Assembly: GCA_015680685.1 (NCBI GenBank) | Contig: MNCI01037953.1 | Location: forward strand, 1,746,505-1,810,504 | DNA from: Gnetum montanum | Taxonomy: Eukaryota; Streptophyta; Gnetopsida; Gnetales; Gnetaceae | Direction: 5' to 3' | Length of the DNA: 64,000 nucleotides | Shown here: positions 59,750 to 64,000 of the stretch, one piece after another | Layout of the letters: each line of letters starts with the position of its first letter | Numbering within the stretch: the stretch's first letter is position 1 | Position numbers and translations under genes: made by a program | Notes under the pieces: model-generated | The model's database searches: none | The model's input: the letters and a program-made list of their open reading frames with translations, nothing else | What the model was told of the DNA's origin: nothing

Positions 59750-62540
59750 GTTGTATGCTTGGAATTGAATGTAGAAGAATTTGACTTGTTTGATTTTGAC
59801 GAAGAACATGAACTGATATAGAAGTTAGGTTTGTAATTAGCATAGTAAATGGAGCAATGGTGAGAGATTTATGAGAAAATAGGGCTTCACAAGCTAGGTT
59901 TCAAGCCTAGGGAAAATCTAATTTGAGATTTCTTGAATTGTCTCATGGTAGAAATATTTTATAAGAATGATAAGTTGTAGTTTAGATGAAAGACTAAGCA
60001 CTTCATTGATATCAATGTTAATAAGATATATGACCTTAATGGGTTGATTGAATGAGATATTATAGATATTGAGGTCAACTAGTACAATGAAGAAGTGCTT
60101 AGTGGGAGATTTTGGAGCCACCCAGAAATAGGAAAAACTATCAAGCTACCTCCAGCTTACTTGTCAAAGGCATGGAGATATAGAAAAGCAATTCCAAAGG
60201 CTTCAAAGCTCACGTTTTCCCATCAATTTTTCATTTCTACCTTAAATTTTTGTTTTGGATATGAAATAAATACTATTTCAAATTAACATGTTTGGGCTTG
60301 GATAACTTTGAAGAATAATAAAGATTTCTTTCCTATCCAATTTATGAACGATGCCCTGTAGAAGAGTTTATCTGAGATTGAAGGGCAACAAGCTTAGTTA
60401 AGTCTTAGCTCATTTTTATTATATTTCTTGTTAAGTGAGGTTTCCGAGCTCAAGAGAATGGCTTCAATTTTTAAAGGATATGCTTCATAGAGAAGAGCTT
60501 GGCTAGAAAACCCCTATCATGACTTATTTTTGATCATTTGTTAGAAGAGCTTCTTTGATACATAGACCTTAGAGTTTCTAATGAATTGTATTTATCCACA
60601 TTTAATTAAGGTAATTTTAGAAGCCTTTCCACTAAGGATCAACAAGAAAGTGATAGATGAAATGAGGGAAAAGTTCCATGGAGTTGTCTTTCTTTGAAGG
60701 CAGAGCATTCAAGCTACCTAGATTTGTAGCCCCTTATTTAGCCACATTAGAGGTAGGGCGATAGACATGGAAGAGCCTCCTTAGACATGGCTACAAGCAT
60801 AAATAGGTTTTCTTACTCAAATTTGGCTTTTGGGAGTTTGCTAATTTTACCCTCTTAAGGACCATGGAAAGAAGATATTGAGAGTAGTGCAATTTCCCTC
60901 TAACTTAGAAAAGGATCTATTCCATAGTAAAGACTAGGAAGGTTCATCAACCAAATGAAATTGAAAGAGTCTATATTAGAGCTTTTGATACGGAGGTAAA
61001 TTAGGCCAAGGAAGATGATTCAATGTAGCTAATAGATAACTTATCATTGAAGTTCAGCTTGTGATGCCTTAGTAATATAAGTCTGTTGATGGATGGAGGA
61101 TAGGGAACACCCTCTAGCTAGGGATTTTTTAGAAGAATTCCTAGTCATAATGGAGGAAAATCACTTCTCATGGAAGTTGTTAAAACTAGAAAATGTCATG
61201 CTTGATGAGAGGTTTCCTCTCAATGGTGAAGAATATGCTAGAGAAAGGGCAATAAGAAAAGCTAGAATCGATCAAGTATGGGTAGAAGAAGAGTAGAAAA
61301 AACAAATGGAACAAAAAATGCTAATGGAGCTTTAGTAGAAAAAACAACTATAACAACAAAGGCTATTAGAACAAAAGTAATAGTAGTAGCTTCTAGAGCT
61401 TCAGTAGCAAAAATAGAAAGAAGAAGAAAGCTCACCCTTAACCCTTAGTTTCCCCTTTGACTATTTGATGAAGAGAACAACTCAGTCATTCAATATCAAG
61501 GATAAAGAAGGTAGGATTATACTAAGCCAAAAGCTTTCTACTATTGCATAAATAGGAAAACCAAAGCCTACAATGTCACATGGAGAAATGTTAGATACCA
61601 TAGCTACTATGATTAAAGACATGAGATAAATAGCTAATAAACAGTAGCTAAGTTACAAGATTTTTTTTTTACAAAATATGTAGGAAATGTCTAAGATGTG
61701 AAGAGAAATGAAGAGCCTAATATAGGGGAATGAACAACTTAAAGAAATAATAATTATAAAAGAAAATAAAGAGTAAGTAAAAACCTAGTTAGAAGAAAGG
61801 GTAGCTACAATAAGCTTTGAGCTAGAGCAGGCAAGAAAAGGTAAGTATTTAGATTACTCTTATCTTTCCCTTTTGAGCTTTAAGGAACTAATTACTGAGA
61901 TGGAATATGATAAGGAATGGATGAAAGAAATAGAAGAAGAAATTACAAAGTTAATAGAAAATTAAGTCATGTTCATACAGATAGAAGGAATGATTCATAA
62001 ACTATATGAACTATCTACAAATAAAAGGGAGAAATTATCCCACTATAAGAAAAGCTTCCTTAATTCAATGATGATGGGTGTTATAGGTATCATTAGTGAA
62101 ATTGCTCAAAAGAAGCTAGAATTTAAATAAGATTTTTCTAGTGAAAGAGCTACTTTAGTTGAAATAAATAACTCAATAACTGAATTAGGCTTTGGAAAGA
62201 GTAGATCTGAAGAAATCATTAGGAAGCTTGATAGCTTTGAGCCACACTCAATAAATAAAGCTATCAAGAACCTCATTAATCATGAAAAATTGTTAGAACA
62301 GCTGGTTATGGAAGGGTTTCCAGTACAATGAATGGGAAAGATCTACTAGGAAGCTAAGTAGTTAGACAATGGATTGCAGTTGTATGAGGAGAAGGTGAGA
62401 AAATTATAACTTAAATTCTATAACCATTGTAACTACTTGAGGCAACTATATAAATCCTAGGGTAGAATTTTAAAAAGTGGATCTTTTTGGGACTTTACAG
62501 GCTATGGCCTTTTGGAGAATCAACTTGTAAAGATTCTTTT
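59750..62540 (+). pseudogene. Long decayed ORF with Gln-rich coiled coil
   Basis: Two plus-strand frames, joined by one indel near 60930, can be followed for about 930 codons with no other frameshift. The N-terminal half is globular-looking (RFWSHPEIGKTIKLPPAYL, FSHQFFISTLNFCFGYEIN). After the ATG at 61093 comes MEDREHPLARDFLEEF, then a Glu/Gln repeat zone (61290-61420) in which eleven stops fall among CAA and CAG codons, then a long Glu/Lys-rich coiled coil to about 62330 and a short tail (FWDFTGYGLLENQ). Nearly all stops are TAG or TAA where Gln would fit, and a few are TGA where Arg would fit. I do not recognise the family. The layout recalls the antisense gene of Family 2, but I see no clear sequence match. 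Confidence 0.5.
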
Positions 62541-63289
62541 ATAATGGCATATTAAGTAGGTTTCATTTGTCTCTTTTAGTTTTTATTTCTTAGTTTAATA
62601 GTTTATTTGATTGGCATTTTCTATTTTGTCTACTTTTGGTATTGCATAATTACATGTAAATGGATCGCTAATTTTTAAATAAGCTATTTTCTCTATGAAG
62701 CAGAATTTTAGCTTATTCCAGTTATTTTGATTGGATGGGATAGTTCTAGTAAGTGTTAGTCCTTAATTAGGTTAGCATAGAAAAATTGTCATCTTTTCTG
62801 AATTCTAAGCTTTATTAATAATTTTATTTTCCTTAGTTTCTCACTTTGCTTAGTGAAGCTTTTGTGATCTTACATTAGAAAGTTAGCTAGTAGATAGCTT
62901 AGAATTTAAGATTGGCTTTTTCTATAAAACTGCTCCATTTACTATATGTGTATGTTGCAATATTTAAGACTAGACTTGTAGGAGAGCTATTTAATTTCTT
63001 AATCTATGTTAAGGGATTGATAAAAGAGATAGACAATTAACTATGTAAAAAATAAAAAATTCCTTAAATTGATTTCTTATTTCATAAATAGTTTCTCATT
63101 TTTATTTACAATTAGTTACATAAGCTTATTTACCAGTAGAGGCTATTTGGGAACATCCATGCCTTGGTGGTACCAAAAACTAGGAATCACCTAAAATAAG
63201 TTTAATTAAAAATTTGTTCTCTATGTAGAGTTACTCTTAATTCTACCATGAAAACCTTTTAACTAGTACTATAAGAAAGAGGGCTAACA
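62541..63289 (+). mobile_element. Divergent Family-1 LTR (Fam1-D), left edge not found
   Basis: 63148-63200 ('gaggctatttgggaacatcc', 'tgccttggtggtaccaaaaa', 'tcacctaaa') matches the last part of the Fam1 LTR ('ggaggtatctgggccttggt', 'cacctaaatcc'). The end is placed at 'gggctaaca'. Sequence left of about 63130 is AT-rich and no TGTTGG start was found. Confidence 0.55.
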
Positions 63290-63327
63290 ACAACAACTTT
63301 TTTAGTGTTAGAAATAGGCTATTTAAA

Positions 63328-63345
63328 TGGCACTAGAAGGAGGGG
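63328..63345 (+). promoter_or_regulatory. Primer-binding site of Fam1-D
   Basis: TGGCACTAGAAGGAGGGG matches the Family-1 site. A second, decayed look-alike (tagtgttagaaataggc) lies 25 bp upstream at 63303-63319. Confidence 0.75.
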
Positions 63346-63649
63346 ATCTTGTTATTAAATAGTTTATGATTTATTATATTATGTTAGATAAAAGTTGGTT
63401 ATAAATAAGTTAGTTACGCTAGCTCATGAGTAGGTCCTCAAATAATTATAAGATTTTAAAATTCTAATAGATACATGTGAACTTAAAACTAGATCTACAT
63501 TAAAAGAAACTAAAACTATAATTAGTAATTGAAGTACTAGAATTAGAACATGATGTGATAGGACATTACCACTAGTTAAGGTTTTGTCTTTTAAAAGAAA
63601 ACTTAAATTAAATATATGATCATCTAGTGGAACTCATAGCTTATAAATA

Positions 63650-64000
63650 ATGGCTAACCTACCTCTTGTTAACCCATTTTAATTACCCATGTCTTTGATG
63701 TTCAATGCTTATCATGATATCCCTAAAGTAGCTTATAAATATCTCCCAAAGTGATATATTCTTGGTAGAGCTTATTTAGTAGAAGAATATTTACACTTGT
63801 TCGTATTAGCCCTTGCCCATCTAAATATTTAGCATCTAGATCAAGCATGTAGTCTATTCATAGGTAACGTTAGGGATATGGCTTAAATTTGATATTCAAA
63901 CATGCCAAATAATAGTATCACTAGTTGGGAGGATATGAAAACCTTATTTATAGCCCACTTTGGTAATCAAATCAAACAACATAAGCTATATAGTAACCTA
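63650..64000 (+). pseudogene. gag: Fam1-D gag, partial
   Basis: An ATG at 63650 opens a frame aligned without gaps after the first 20 codons to Fam1-B gag: YHDIPKVAYKYLPK, ILGRAYLVEEYLHLF, NNSITSWEDMKTLFIAHFGNQ. The five stops (near 63680, 63752, 63830, 63882 and 63888) are TAG, TAA or TGA at positions that are Gln, Trp or Arg-like in relatives. It runs off the window. Confidence 0.85.

Noticed and set aside
59750-62540. Alternative genetic code in which TAG and TAA mean Gln
   Set aside because: The same pattern is seen in retroelement relics that have intact relatives with CAG/CAA/CGA in this window (for example LTR copies and Fam1-B versus Fam1-D gag). C-to-T decay explains it, including the TGA from CGA.

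Overview
This is plant nuclear DNA from a large, repeat-rich genome, probably a seed plant. It is AT-rich and almost entirely built of long-LTR Ty3/gypsy retrotransposons nested in one another. Three things point to a plant: Tat-type retrotransposons with a second, archaeal-type RNase H; captured fragments resembling plant genes; and coding relics whose stop codons nearly all look like CAG, CAA or CGA changed by C-to-T, as expected from old heavily methylated repeats. A gymnosperm is plausible, but the sequence alone cannot settle it. No intact single-copy gene, rRNA, tRNA or CRISPR array is visible.

Layout, with informal family names. (1) 1-399 is the right end of a Family-1 LTR, inserted just before a Family-3 LTR (483-1407). 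(2) 2475-15165 is Fam1-A, a complete minus-strand Family-1 element with 3-kb LTRs, gag-PR-aRNH and RT-RH-INT frames and a small extra ORF. (3) 15171-22301 holds a 190-bp tandem repeat, a truncated minus-strand gypsy element (Family 4: RT start, gag, PBS, part LTR) and a decayed plus-strand ORF. (4) 22307-49712 is Fam1-B, a plus-strand Family-1 element with TSD ATAAT. It kept gag-PR and lost RT, RNase H and integrase. (5) Nested in its 3' LTR is the 17.5-kb Family-2 Tat element at 28732-46231 (TSD GCATT, two 1604-bp LTRs). (6) 49713-57150 holds more Family-3 LTRs and internal sequence. (7) 57151-59250 is an array of hairpin-forming motifs. (8) 59750-62540 is a long decayed coding region. (9) From about 63.1 kb a divergent Family-1 element begins and runs off the window.

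The most striking content is cargo. Family 2 carries, between its protease and reverse transcriptase and on the opposite strand, what reads as a complete eight-exon gene (36020-40062). Its seven introns have consensus GT/AG borders and every junction keeps frame, giving 1084 codons. Its N-terminal third resembles an NIF/FCP1-type HAD phosphatase domain that has lost its catalytic aspartates. Because it is antisense, its introns would survive the element's RNA stage. Separately, both LTRs of Fam1-B carry in U3 a 5' fragment of a plant GNT-I-like glycosyltransferase gene followed by the 5' part of an ESS2/DGCR14 splicing-factor gene.

Within each element the parts fit the usual retrotransposon cycle: LTR promoter (TATA boxes visible), primer-binding site, gag, protease, RT/RNase H, integrase, polypurine tract and second LTR. 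All copies here carry stops or catalytic changes and look inactive. Three families share one unusual primer-binding site (TGGYRCTAGAAGGAGGG), suggesting common ancestry.
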